Origin: Rhizobacter sp. OV335 | GTDB taxonomy: Bacteria > Pseudomonadota > Gammaproteobacteria > Burkholderiales > Burkholderiaceae_C | Length of the DNA stretch: 64,000 bases | Assembly: GCF_900142965.1 (NCBI RefSeq) | Contig: NZ_FRCQ01000022.1 | Span: 1-64,000, forward strand | Reading direction: 5' to 3' | Part shown: one piece after another, positions 53,779 to 61,510 of the stretch | Position numbering within the stretch: position 1 is the stretch's first letter | Layout: the number at the start of each line of letters is the position of its first letter | Position numbers and translations under genes: made by a program | The notes under the pieces: model-generated | Databases searched by the model: none | What the model was told of the DNA's origin: nothing | What the model saw: only the letters and a program-made list of their open reading frames with translations

Positions 53779-54356
53779 TGGCCCTCGACGACATCACCCC
53801 GGTGCTGGGCTTCGCGCCCGAGCTGCTGCTGCGGGCGCAAGACATTCGCGCCGCGATCTTCGACGTCGACGGCGTGCTGACCGACGGCCGCATCTACATC
53901 AGCGAGCGCGGCGAGGAGTTCAAGGCCTTCAACACGCTCGATGGCCACGGGCTGAAGCTGCTGGCGCAGGGCGGCATCGCGCCGATCGTCATCACCGGCC
54001 GCGACTCGCCGGCGGTGCGCCGCCGCGTCGCCGACCTCGGCATCGCGCATGCGGTGTACGGCGTGCACGACAAGCTCGCCGCCGCGCAGCAGTTGCTGTC
54101 CACGCTCGGCATCGGCTGGGACGCGGTGGCCGCCATCGGCGACGACTGGCCCGACCTGCCGCTGCTCGCGCGCGCCGCGCTGGCCTGCGCGCCGGCCAAC
54201 GGCCACGTCGAGGTGCGCGCGATCGCGCACCACGTGACCACGGCCGCCGGCGGCCATGGCGCCGGGCGCGAGTTCTGCGACCTGCTGCTGTCGGCCACCG
54301 GCCGCTATGCCGCGCTGCTGCGCGGACACCTCGTCACGCTCGATGGCGGAAGCTGA
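53778..54356 (+). CDS. kdsC: Kdo 8-phosphate phosphatase
   Basis: This 192-residue HAD-superfamily enzyme frees Kdo from its 8-phosphate. Motif I is FDVDGVLTDGRIY, motif II is VITGRDS, the lysine is in VHDKLAAAQQL and motif III is AIGDDWPDLPLL. It lacks a cap domain, as usual for KdsC tetramers. It shares bases with kdsD at one end and overlaps lptC by 14 bp at the other, so the set is an operon for LPS inner-core synthesis and export. Confidence 0.95.
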   Translation: MALDDITPVLGFAPELLLRAQDIRAAIFDVDGVLTDGRIYISERGEEFKAFNTLDGHGLKLLAQGGIAPIVITGRDSPAVRRRVADLGIAHAVYGVHDKLAAAQQLLSTLGIGWDAVAAIGDDWPDLPLLARAALACAPANGHVEVRAIAHHVTTAAGGHGAGREFCDLLLSATGRYAALLRGHLVTLDGGS

Positions 54357-55032
54357 CACGGCGACCCCGGCCAGCAGCCGGCCCGGCACGCTGGCGCCGG
54401 CCGCGGCACGCCCGGGCGGCCGGCGCACGCCGCAGCCGCTGCGCTGGCGGCTGGTCGAATTGCTGTCGTCCTACCTGCCGCTGCTGCTGATGGGCGTGCT
54501 CGCGATGGGCACCTGGTGGCTGGTCAAGAACACGCCGCTGTCCGACGACCCGCGCATCGCCGCGCCGCTGCGCCACGTGCCCGACTACGAGATGCGCCAC
54601 TTCGCGCTGCAGCGTTTCACGCCGCAGGGCCAGCTGCGCGCGCAGATCGAAGGCGACGTGCTGCGCCACTACCCCGACACCGACACCGTCGAGATCGACA
54701 ACGTGCGGCTGCGTGCCGTCGGCCCCGACGGCCGCGTGCTGCATGCCACCGCGCGCCAGGCCATCGCGAACGGCGACGCCACCGAGGTGCAGCTGGTCGG
54801 CCAGGCCGAGATCATCCGCGACGGCATCGACGGCGGCCCGCCGATCGATTTCCGCAGCGAGTTCCTGCATGCCTTCATCGACACCGAAAGCATTCGTTCG
54901 CACCTGCCGGTCACCGTGACCCAGGGCGGCACCGAGCTGCGGGCCGACAGCATGGAATACAGCCACCTCGACCGGGTGATCAAGTTCGGCGGACGCATGC
55001 GGGCCGTCTTCAGCCCGCGGGAATCCAAATGA
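54343..55032 (+). CDS. lptC: LPS export protein LptC
   Basis: This 229-residue bitopic inner-membrane protein passes lipopolysaccharide from LptBFG to LptA. A cytoplasmic Pro/Ala-rich N-terminus is followed by one membrane helix (about 40-62; YLPLLLMGVLAMGTWWLV). A periplasmic beta-jellyroll follows (YEMRHFALQRFTPQGQLRAQ, RVLHATARQAI, VTQGGTELRADSMEYSHL). The start at 54343 overlaps kdsC. Unusually, lptA and lptB do not follow in this window. Confidence 0.9.
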   Translation: MAEADTATPASSRPGTLAPAAARPGGRRTPQPLRWRLVELLSSYLPLLLMGVLAMGTWWLVKNTPLSDDPRIAAPLRHVPDYEMRHFALQRFTPQGQLRAQIEGDVLRHYPDTDTVEIDNVRLRAVGPDGRVLHATARQAIANGDATEVQLVGQAEIIRDGIDGGPPIDFRSEFLHAFIDTESIRSHLPVTVTQGGTELRADSMEYSHLDRVIKFGGRMRAVFSPRESK

Positions 55033-55808
55033 GCGGCGACCGCCTCGTCTACATCACCGGCGCGTCCAGCGGCATCGGCCAGGCGCTCGCGCTGCGCTTC
55101 CACCAGGCCGGCTACCGGCTGGCGCTGGTTGCGCGCCGCACCGACGAGGTCCGCAAGTGGGCCGATGCGCAGCGCCTCGACGCGTCGCGTTTCGCGGTCT
55201 ACGCCGCCGACGTGCGCGACATCGACGCGATCACCGCGGCCGGGCGCGCCTGCATCGACGCGCAGGGGGTGCCCGACGTGGTGATCGCGAACGCCGGCAT
55301 CAGCGTCGGCATCGACACCGCGGTGTTCGACGACCTGGCGGTGATGCGCGCCACCTACGAGACCAACAACCTCGGGATGGCGGCCACCTTCCAGCCGTTC
55401 ATCACCGCGATGCGGGCCCGGCGCAGCGGTGCGCTGGTCGGCATCGCGAGCGTGGCCGGCATCCGCGGGCTGCCGGGCCATGGCGCCTACTGCTCCAGCA
55501 AGGCGGCGGTGATCGCCTACTGCGAGAGCCTGCGCGGCGAGCTGCGGCCCGACGGCGTCAAGGTCGTCACGCTCGGCCCGGGCTACATCGACACGCCGCT
55601 GACGCGCGAGAACCGCTACGGCATGCCATTCCTGATGCAGCCCGAGGTGTTCGCCGACCGGGCCTTCCGCGCGATCGAGGCCGGCGTGACCTACCGCGTG
55701 ATCCCGTGGCAGATGGGGGTCGTCGCGAAGCTGCTGCGCGCGCTGCCGAACTGGCTCTACGACCTGGCGCTGGCCGGGCGGCCGCGCAAGAAACGCCAGG
55801 GCGAGTGA
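55029..55808 (+). CDS. Short-chain dehydrogenase/reductase
   Basis: This 259-residue classical SDR has the cofactor motif TGASSGIG (10-17), NAGIS (about 91-95), the catalytic Ser in GIASVAGIRGLPG and the YCSSK pair (Y and K of YxxxK). It is coupled to lptC by an ATGA overlap, so it is made with the Kdo/LPS genes. A role in cell-envelope or lipid metabolism is possible but not shown. A basic C-terminus (RPRKKRQGE) is notable. Confidence 0.9.
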   Translation: MSGDRLVYITGASSGIGQALALRFHQAGYRLALVARRTDEVRKWADAQRLDASRFAVYAADVRDIDAITAAGRACIDAQGVPDVVIANAGISVGIDTAVFDDLAVMRATYETNNLGMAATFQPFITAMRARRSGALVGIASVAGIRGLPGHGAYCSSKAAVIAYCESLRGELRPDGVKVVTLGPGYIDTPLTRENRYGMPFLMQPEVFADRAFRAIEAGVTYRVIPWQMGVVAKLLRALPNWLYDLALAGRPRKKRQGE

Positions 55809-55895
55809 CGGCGGCATGAATCGTCGCGGCGGGTTCACCCCGTTCGGCGGGCTCGCGCGTATCAGTCTTCACCTGAACTCTGTGTGAGACGCCCG

Positions 55896-56777
55896 ATGCG
55901 CCGTTTTGTGCCCGTGTTGACCCTGTCCCTCGTCGTGAGCACCCTGGCCGCCTGCGGGCGCGGGGCGCCGATGGAGCCCGAGAGCGCCGCGCTGGCGGTC
56001 CGTGCCGCGGCGCCCGCGGCCGCGTTCGCGAAGCGGCGCGCCGCCCCCGAGCAGGCGCAGGCCGAGCGGACCGCGGCCGACAGCGCGTCGTCTGAAACCC
56101 GCCGCTACGTCGCGGTGCGCCACACGCTGCAGATCTTCACCGCGGCCGATGGCGTCGAGGCCGCGTGGCGCGACGCCACCGACGCTTGCGCCGCCGCCGG
56201 CTGCGAGGTGCTGAACGCCGCGCTCGAGCGCAACGACGAGCGCCACCCCGCCACCGCGACGCTCGAAGCCCGCGTGCCGCCCGAGCGGCTCCAGGCCTTC
56301 CTGGCGCACCTGGGCAGCCTCGGTCGCACCGGGCTGAACGCGCGCACCGCCGAGGACAAGACCGACACCGTGCTCGACACCGAGGCGCGCCTGAAGAACC
56401 AGACCGCGTTCCGCGACCACCTGCGCGTGCTGATGTCGACGCCCGGCGCAAAGCTGAAGGACCTGATCGAGGTCGAGCGCGAGCTGGTCCAGGTGCAGAG
56501 CGAGCTCGACAGCCTGGCCGCGCAGCGCAAGGTGCTGGCCAACGAGACCGACAAGGTGCACATGTCGATCAGCTTCCGGGCGCAGCCGTCGGTCATCGAG
56601 ACCGGCATGTGGGAGCCGGTCACCGATGCGCTGCGCAGCGCCGGCCATGTCGTGGCGGTGAGCGTTGGGGTGCTGATCACCGCGGCGGTCGGGCTGTTGC
56701 CGTGGATCGTCGTGCTGGGGCTGGCCGGCTGGGGCGTGCGCGCGGCCTGGCGTCGCCGAGCCCGCCGGCGCGGCTGA
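55896..56777 (+). CDS. DUF4349 lipoprotein
   Basis: This 293-residue lipoprotein has a signal peptide ending in LAAC (Cys near residue 19). An Ala-rich linker leads into a DUF4349 domain (about 70-230) with a coiled-coil-prone middle (LIEVERELVQVQSELDSLAA). A C-terminal membrane helix (about 255-280; VLITAAVGLLPWIVVLGLAG) and a basic tail end it. ATG 55896 is preferred over GTG 55884 because it gives a normal signal peptide. DUF4349 has no known function. It ends before a bidirectional terminator shared with the RRM gene. Confidence 0.82.
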   Translation: MRRFVPVLTLSLVVSTLAACGRGAPMEPESAALAVRAAAPAAAFAKRRAAPEQAQAERTAADSASSETRRYVAVRHTLQIFTAADGVEAAWRDATDACAAAGCEVLNAALERNDERHPATATLEARVPPERLQAFLAHLGSLGRTGLNARTAEDKTDTVLDTEARLKNQTAFRDHLRVLMSTPGAKLKDLIEVERELVQVQSELDSLAAQRKVLANETDKVHMSISFRAQPSVIETGMWEPVTDALRSAGHVVAVSVGVLITAAVGLLPWIVVLGLAGWGVRAAWRRRARRRG

Positions 56778-56784
56778 CCGGGGC

Positions 56785-56822
56785 ATGAAAAAAGCGGTGA
56801 GCGCTTTCGCACTCACCGCTTT
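56785..56822 (-). terminator. Bidirectional intrinsic terminator
   Basis: AAAGCGGTGAG (56791-56801) and CTCACCGCTTT (56812-56822) pair over 11 bp around a 10-nt loop. Leftwards the stem ends in T6, a strong terminator for the RRM protein gene. Rightwards the T-run is shorter but could end the DUF4349 transcript. Confidence 0.85.
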
Positions 56823-56853
56823 CTGTCAGAGCTTGATCGGTCGGGAGGACGGA

Positions 56854-57354
56854 TCAGTAGCCGCCGCGGCCACCGCTGCCGCCGCCACCACCGTAGCCGC
56901 CGCCACCGCCGGAGCGGCCGCCGCCACCACCGCCGTAGCCGCCGCCACCGCCGGAGCGGCCACCGCCACCACCGCCGTAGCCGCCGCCACCGCCGGAGCG
57001 GCTGCCGCCACCACCGCCGCCGCCGTAGCCGCCGCCACCACCGCCGCCGAAGCCGCCACCACCGCCGGAACGGCCACCGCCGCCACCGAAGCCGCCCGGA
57101 CGCTCTTCGCGCGGACGGGCCTCATTGACGACCAGCGCACGGCCGTCGAGGGCCTGGCCGTTCATGCCGTTGATGGCGGATTGAGCTTCGGCATCCGAGC
57201 CCATCTCCACGAAGCCGAAGCCCTTGGAGCGGCCGGTATCGCGGTCCATCATGACCTTGGCGGACGAGACGGTACCGAATTGTGCGAATGCTTGTTGGAG
57301 ATCGTCGTCGCGAACGCTGTAGGCGAGGTTGCCGACGTAGAGTTTATTGCCCAT
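56854..57354 (-). CDS. Glycine-rich RRM RNA-binding protein
   Basis: This 166-residue protein has one RNA recognition motif (1-80) with RNP2 LYVGNL (5-10) and RNP1 KGFGFVEM (44-51). A low-complexity tail of Gly with regular Tyr, Ser and Arg-Ser spacers follows (about 87-166). Such proteins are common in betaproteobacteria and cyanobacteria, are often cold-induced and bind single-stranded RNA; the tail resembles phase-separating RGG/GYG tails. It has its own promoter candidate and a strong terminator, so it is monocistronic. A long 5' leader (about 95 nt) may confer cold control, by analogy. Confidence 0.95.
   Translation of the reverse strand: MGNKLYVGNLAYSVRDDDLQQAFAQFGTVSSAKVMMDRDTGRSKGFGFVEMGSDAEAQSAINGMNGQALDGRALVVNEARPREERPGGFGGGGGRSGGGGGFGGGGGGGYGGGGGGGSRSGGGGGYGGGGGGRSGGGGGYGGGGGGRSGGGGGYGGGGGSGGRGGY
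56857..57095. repeat. GC-rich tandem repeat coding the Gly-rich tail
   Basis: On the plus strand, units built on CCGCCGCCACCACCGTAG and CCGCCGGAGCGG recur many times, coding GGGYGGGGGG and RSGGG blocks. The copy number is likely variable by slippage. The repeat lies wholly inside the RRM protein gene. Confidence 0.85.
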
Positions 57355-57454
57355 GGAGAGCGCCTTTCTTTCCTGAAGTCACGAGAACCATGTGGAGCGT
57401 GTACCCATCCTGAACCATTCAAGTGAAGGCGCTGCTTCCAGACACAGAATTTTG

Positions 57455-57484
57455 ATTATCGAGTAATTGCGCGAAGCGGTGCAA
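57455..57484 (-). promoter_or_regulatory. Candidate promoter of the RRM protein gene
   Basis: Leftward TTGCAC (57484-57479) and GATAAT (57460-57455) are separated by 18 bp, giving a leader of about 95 nt to the ATG at 57354. No other good hexamer pair was seen in the 197-bp gap. Confidence 0.45.
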
Positions 57485-57551
57485 ATTGTGGAAACCCCTT
57501 GCAAGGCGAGGGAAACGAAAAGTGTTGTCTGTACGCCGCAAGAAAGGTCCG

Positions 57552-58319
57552 ATGAGCCCCCGCATTGCCAGTCTCGTGCCCAGCCTGACCGAGCTCGTCG
57601 TCGAACTCGGCCTCGGTCCGTGCCTCGTTGCGCGCACCGGCTACTGCGTCCATCCGGCCGCCGTCGTGCGCGGCGTGCCCAAGGTCGGAGGCACCAAGGC
57701 GGTGAACCTCGACAAGCTGCGGCGCCTCGCGCCCACCCATGTCCTCGTCAACGTGGATGAGAACCGGCACGACATCGTGCCGGCGCTGCACGAGATGGGT
57801 GCGCAGGTCATCGTCACGCACCCGTGTGGTCCCGAGGACAACCTCGCGCTGGTCGACCAGGTGGCGGCCGTGTTCGACGACGAGCCCGGCGTGCGCGAGC
57901 GGGCGCGCTCGCTGCGCGAGGCCTTGCAGCACGAACTAGGGGAAACCCGTGATGACCCATGTCAGTCGCAGCGCGTGCTCTATCTGATCTGGCATGACCC
58001 GTGGATGACGGTCGCACGCAACACTTACCTGTCGCGCATGCTGGCGCGCATCGGCTGGCACACCGAGCCGGCGGTCGATGGCGGCCCGCACGGTGCGGCG
58101 CGCTACCCGGCGCTGCGTGGCGACGAGCCCTGGCTTGCGCAGGTGGAGCGCGTGCTGCTGAGCTCCGAGCCGTTCGCGTTCGGCGACGCGCACGCCGTGC
58201 GGGCCCGGGCGCTGTGCCCGCGGGCGCGCGTGCAGCGGGTCGACGGCGAGCTGCTGAGCTGGTACGGGCCGCGCGCGCTGCCGGGGCTGCGCTACCTGCG
58301 CGAACTGGCGCGCAGCTGA
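57552..58319 (+). CDS. Cobalamin/metal-chelate-binding-like protein without signal peptide
   Basis: This 255-residue protein is of the periplasmic helical-backbone binding fold seen in BtuF and FhuD (RIASLVPSLTELVVELGLG, VGGTKAVNLDKLRRLAPTHVLV, RVLYLIWHDPWMTVARNTYL, DEPWLAQVERVLLSSEPFAF). There is no signal peptide at the ATG 57552 (preceded by AAGGT); longer in-frame sequence adds only a basic stretch. So either it stays in the cytoplasm or the start is wrong. No ABC permease or ATPase adjoins it. It may be a cytoplasmic vitamin B12- or heme-binding relative. Confidence 0.82.
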   Translation: MSPRIASLVPSLTELVVELGLGPCLVARTGYCVHPAAVVRGVPKVGGTKAVNLDKLRRLAPTHVLVNVDENRHDIVPALHEMGAQVIVTHPCGPEDNLALVDQVAAVFDDEPGVRERARSLREALQHELGETRDDPCQSQRVLYLIWHDPWMTVARNTYLSRMLARIGWHTEPAVDGGPHGAARYPALRGDEPWLAQVERVLLSSEPFAFGDAHAVRARALCPRARVQRVDGELLSWYGPRALPGLRYLRELARS

Positions 58320-58347
58320 AGGCGCGCCCGCGCCCTCAGAATGCCGC

Positions 58348-58986
58348 ATGGACATCTACAAGCCGCTGATCGCCCTGCTCGCCATCGTGAACCCGATCGG
58401 CGTGATCCCGTTCTTCATCCACTTCACCGGGGGTTTCACCCGCGAACAGCGCCAGCGCACGATCCGCGTCGCCGCGTTCAGCGCCTTCATCGTGATCGCG
58501 GTCAGCGCGATCGCGGGGCTGAAGATCATCGAGTTCTTCGGCATCTCGCTGGCGTCGTTCCAGGTCGGCGGCGGCACGCTGCTGCTGATCTCGGCGTTGC
58601 AGATGCTGAACGCCCAGCCCGCCGAGACGCGGCAGGAGGACGTGACCGAAGGCAACACAAAGGTCGATGCCGGCGACAGCATCGCTGTGGTGCCGCTGAC
58701 CATCCCGCTGCTGACCGGCCCGGCCACCATCTCGACGATGGTGATCTACGCCGACAAGACGCGGCATTGGTGGGAGATCGCGGTGCTGGTCGGCTACGGC
58801 GTGGTGATCGGAATCGCCGTGTGGCTGGCCTTCAGTGCATCGGGCCGCATTGCGCGGGTGCTCGGCAAGACCGGCATCAACGTGATGACGCGGCTGATGG
58901 GGCTGATCCTCGCGGCGCTCGCGGTCGAGGTGATGTCGGACGGGCTGGTGAAGCTGTTCCCGATCCTCGCGAGCAGCATCCACTGA
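58348..58986 (+). CDS. MarC-family integral membrane protein
   Basis: This 212-residue protein has six predicted membrane helices and family signatures AIVNPIGVIPFFI near the N-terminus and VPLTIPLLTGPATISTMV in the middle. MarC-family proteins (YchE, YhgN relatives) have no established transport function. It starts 28 bp after the cobalamin-binding-like gene and could be co-transcribed. Confidence 0.93.
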   Translation: MDIYKPLIALLAIVNPIGVIPFFIHFTGGFTREQRQRTIRVAAFSAFIVIAVSAIAGLKIIEFFGISLASFQVGGGTLLLISALQMLNAQPAETRQEDVTEGNTKVDAGDSIAVVPLTIPLLTGPATISTMVIYADKTRHWWEIAVLVGYGVVIGIAVWLAFSASGRIARVLGKTGINVMTRLMGLILAALAVEVMSDGLVKLFPILASSIH

Positions 58987-59004
58987 ACGGCTTCATCGAC
59001 CGGC

Positions 59005-59031
59005 TTCACCCACGCTTCATGGCGGCTTCAC
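59005..59031 (+). promoter_or_regulatory. Triple CreB-type tag upstream of creD
   Basis: TTCAC (59005-59009), six bases, TTCAT (59016-59020), six bases, TTCAC (59027-59031) gives two overlapping copies of the CreB recognition tag TTCAC-N6-TTCAC, the second and first each with one change. It lies 43 bp before the creD ATG, as expected for CreBC control. creB and creC are not in the window. Confidence 0.65.
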
Positions 59032-59073
59032 CCGGGCTGGCCACAGTCCGCGGCTTCAACTCCTGGAGCCCGC

Positions 59074-60465
59074 ATGAAGCCCCCACCGCTGCTCGTCAAG
59101 GCCGCCGCCATCGGCGCGATCGCCATCCTGTTGTCCGTGGCCCTGGCCCGCATCGGCGACCTGGTCGATGAACGCCAGCGGCGCCTCGCCGAGGCCGAAC
59201 TGAACGTCGAGCAGAGCCAGGCCGGCCGCCAGACGCTGGCCGGCCCGCTGCTGCGCATGCGCTGCACCGAAGCCTGGGACGTGCAGTACGGCAGCGGCCC
59301 CGCCGCCCGCAGCGGCACCGAGAAGCGCGAGTTCATCGTCACCAGCGTGCCGGCCAAGCTCGACGTCGTCGCGACCGCGACGATGGAGCCGCGCTACCGC
59401 GGCCTCTTCAAGGTCAACACCTACGGCCTGCATGCCGAGATGGAAGCCACCTGGGCGCCGGTGCGCCCGCCGCTGCGGCACGCGAATGCGCGGCTGCAGT
59501 GCGACACGCCGACGCTGCAGGTCGAGGTGGCCGATCCGCGCGGCATCCGGCGCGCCGACCTGCGTGTCGGCAGCGACCTGCTGGCCGTGCAGCCGGGCAC
59601 TGGCGACGAGAAGAACCCGCAAGGCTTCCAGGCGCGCTTGCCCGAAGGCTGGTTGCGCGCCGACGTGCCGCCGGTCGTGAAGCTGTCGCTCGACCTGGCC
59701 GGCACCAGCGCGCTGGGCTGGGTGCCGCTGGCGCGCGAGAACCATGTGCAGCTGTCGTCGAACTGGCCGCATCCGTCGTTCGGCGGGCGATTCCTGCCGA
59801 CACGGCGCGACGTGCGCAAGAACGGCTTCGACGCCACCTGGGACGTCTCCGCACTCGCCACTGGCATCGCGACCGGCCTGTCGAGCGAGGACACCGCGGC
59901 GGCGCTGGTGCCGCTGACCGCTTCGGCGGCCGCGGTCGTCGATGACAGCCGCGAGAAGCGGCCGTCGGAGTCCTTCGACGTGTCCTTCATCGACCCGGTG
60001 AACCCTTACTCGCTGAGCGACCGCGCGATCAAGTACGGCCTGCTCTTCATCGGCCTCACCTTCGTCGCGGTCGCGATGGTCGAGCTGCTGCTGCGCCGCC
60101 GCGTGCACCCGGTGCAGTACCTGCTCGTGGGCTGCGCGATCAGCATCTTCTTCCTGCTGTTGCTGGCGCTTTCCGAGCACGTCGCCTTCGCGCTGTCGTA
60201 CGCCATCGCGGCCAGCGCCTGTGCCGGGCTGCTCACCTTCTATGGCCGCCACATGCTGGGCGGCTGGGGCGCCGGCGCGCTGTTCGGTGCCGGCATCGCC
60301 GGCCTGTACGGCGCGTTGTACGTGCTGCTGCAGATGGAGCAAAGCTCGCTGCTCACCGGCGCGGTGCTGCTGTTCTGCGTGCTCGCGGGCGTGATGGTGG
60401 CGACCCGGCGGCTCGACTGGCACGGCCTGGCCGACACAAACTTGCAACAAGTGGAAGCGCCTTAG
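59074..60465 (+). CDS. creD: Cell envelope integrity protein CreD
   Basis: This 463-residue inner-membrane protein has one N-terminal helix (about 7-27), a large periplasmic domain (about 30-315) and five or six C-terminal helices (about 318-455). SFIDPVNPYSLSDRAIKYGLLFIGLTF is the characteristic junction (shown here as FIDPVNPYSLSDRAIKYGLL). Its length matches E. coli CreD (450). CreD is the most strongly CreBC-induced gene in other bacteria and affects envelope stress and beta-lactam tolerance. A triple CreB-type tag stands upstream. GGAGCCCGC precedes the ATG. Confidence 0.93.
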   Translation: MKPPPLLVKAAAIGAIAILLSVALARIGDLVDERQRRLAEAELNVEQSQAGRQTLAGPLLRMRCTEAWDVQYGSGPAARSGTEKREFIVTSVPAKLDVVATATMEPRYRGLFKVNTYGLHAEMEATWAPVRPPLRHANARLQCDTPTLQVEVADPRGIRRADLRVGSDLLAVQPGTGDEKNPQGFQARLPEGWLRADVPPVVKLSLDLAGTSALGWVPLARENHVQLSSNWPHPSFGGRFLPTRRDVRKNGFDATWDVSALATGIATGLSSEDTAAALVPLTASAAAVVDDSREKRPSESFDVSFIDPVNPYSLSDRAIKYGLLFIGLTFVAVAMVELLLRRRVHPVQYLLVGCAISIFFLLLLALSEHVAFALSYAIAASACAGLLTFYGRHMLGGWGAGALFGAGIAGLYGALYVLLQMEQSSLLTGAVLLFCVLAGVMVATRRLDWHGLADTNLQQVEAP

Positions 60466-60537
60466 CGCAACAACTTGGCAGCGGAGCGCGGTCGGCGCGG
60501 CGTCCGCGCCACCCAGGCAGTCGTACCATGCCGCACC

Positions 60538-61497
60538 ATGAATGTGCTCAGCTTCGACAGCTTCGGTGCGCCGGATGTATTGCGCTATCGCCCGCATCCC
60601 GACCCGACGCCGGGGCCGGCCCAGGCCCTGGTGCGCACGCGCGCCATCGGCCTGAACTTCGCCGACGTCTATCGGCGCAAGGGCACCTACCACCTGGCCG
60701 GCTCGCCGCCGTACATCGCCGGCTATGAAGGCGCCGGCGAGATCGTCGGTGCGCCGGCCGGCAGCGGCTTTGCGGCCGGCGACCGCGTCGGCTTCGCCGA
60801 CATGCCGTTCGCCAACGCCGAGCTGGTGGCGGTCGATCTCGCGAAGCTGATCCCTCTGCCCGACGACATCGGCTTCGACACCGCGGCCGCCGTGCTGCTG
60901 CAGGGCCTCACCGCGCAGTACCTGGTGCGCGACAGCCATGCGCTGAAGCCTGGCGAGCGGGTGCTGGTGCATGCCGCGGCCGGCGGCGTCGGCGGGTTGC
61001 TGGTGCAACTGTGCAAGGCGCTCGGCGCGCGCGTGATCGGGCTCACGTCCAGCGAGGCCAAGGCCGCGCAGGCGCGCGAGGCCGGTGCCGATGCGGTCGA
61101 GCTGTATTCGCAGGACTGGGTCGCCGCCGCGCAGGCCTTCGCGCCGGGCGGCGTCGACGTGGTCTACGACTCGGTCGGGTCCACGCTGGCCCAGAGCTTT
61201 GCCGCGACGCGCACCGGCGGCCACGTCGTCTTCTACGGCATGGCCGGCGGCGAGCCGCCACCGGTCGACCCGCGCATGCTGATGGACACCTCGAAGTCGC
61301 TCACCGGCGGCGACCTGTGGAACGTGCTGACCAGCGCCGACGAGCGCCGCAGCCGCGCCGGCGAGCTGTTCGGCTGGGTGCGCAGCGGCCGGCTGCGCGT
61401 GCCGGTCGACTCGCGCTTCGCGCTGGCCGACGGCGCCCAGGCGCATGCCCGCCTCGAGAGCCGTGCCTCGACCGGCAAGGTCCTGCTGATTCCCTGA
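60538..61497 (+). CDS. NADPH:quinone oxidoreductase (zinc-free MDR)
   Basis: This 319-residue medium-chain dehydrogenase/reductase is of the quinone reductase group. It has an N-terminal GroES-like domain (LNFADVYRRKGTYHL, YEGAGEIVGAP) and a Rossmann domain with AAAGGVGGLLVQLCKALGARVIG, using NADPH. No zinc-ligand cysteines of alcohol dehydrogenases are seen. The ATG at 60538 begins the conserved N-terminus. It is 13 bp from the following GMC oxidoreductase, so the two probably form a unit. Confidence 0.9.
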   Translation: MNVLSFDSFGAPDVLRYRPHPDPTPGPAQALVRTRAIGLNFADVYRRKGTYHLAGSPPYIAGYEGAGEIVGAPAGSGFAAGDRVGFADMPFANAELVAVDLAKLIPLPDDIGFDTAAAVLLQGLTAQYLVRDSHALKPGERVLVHAAAGGVGGLLVQLCKALGARVIGLTSSEAKAAQAREAGADAVELYSQDWVAAAQAFAPGGVDVVYDSVGSTLAQSFAATRTGGHVVFYGMAGGEPPPVDPRMLMDTSKSLTGGDLWNVLTSADERRSRAGELFGWVRSGRLRVPVDSRFALADGAQAHARLESRASTGKVLLIP

Positions 61498-61510
61498 GCG
61501 GGCCGTCACG

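Noticed and set aside
52713-54428. N-terminal extension of the Kef-type antiporter to a 1237-residue protein
   Set aside because: The extra part is antisense to kdsD and kdsC; the conserved antiporter begins at the Met at 52712.
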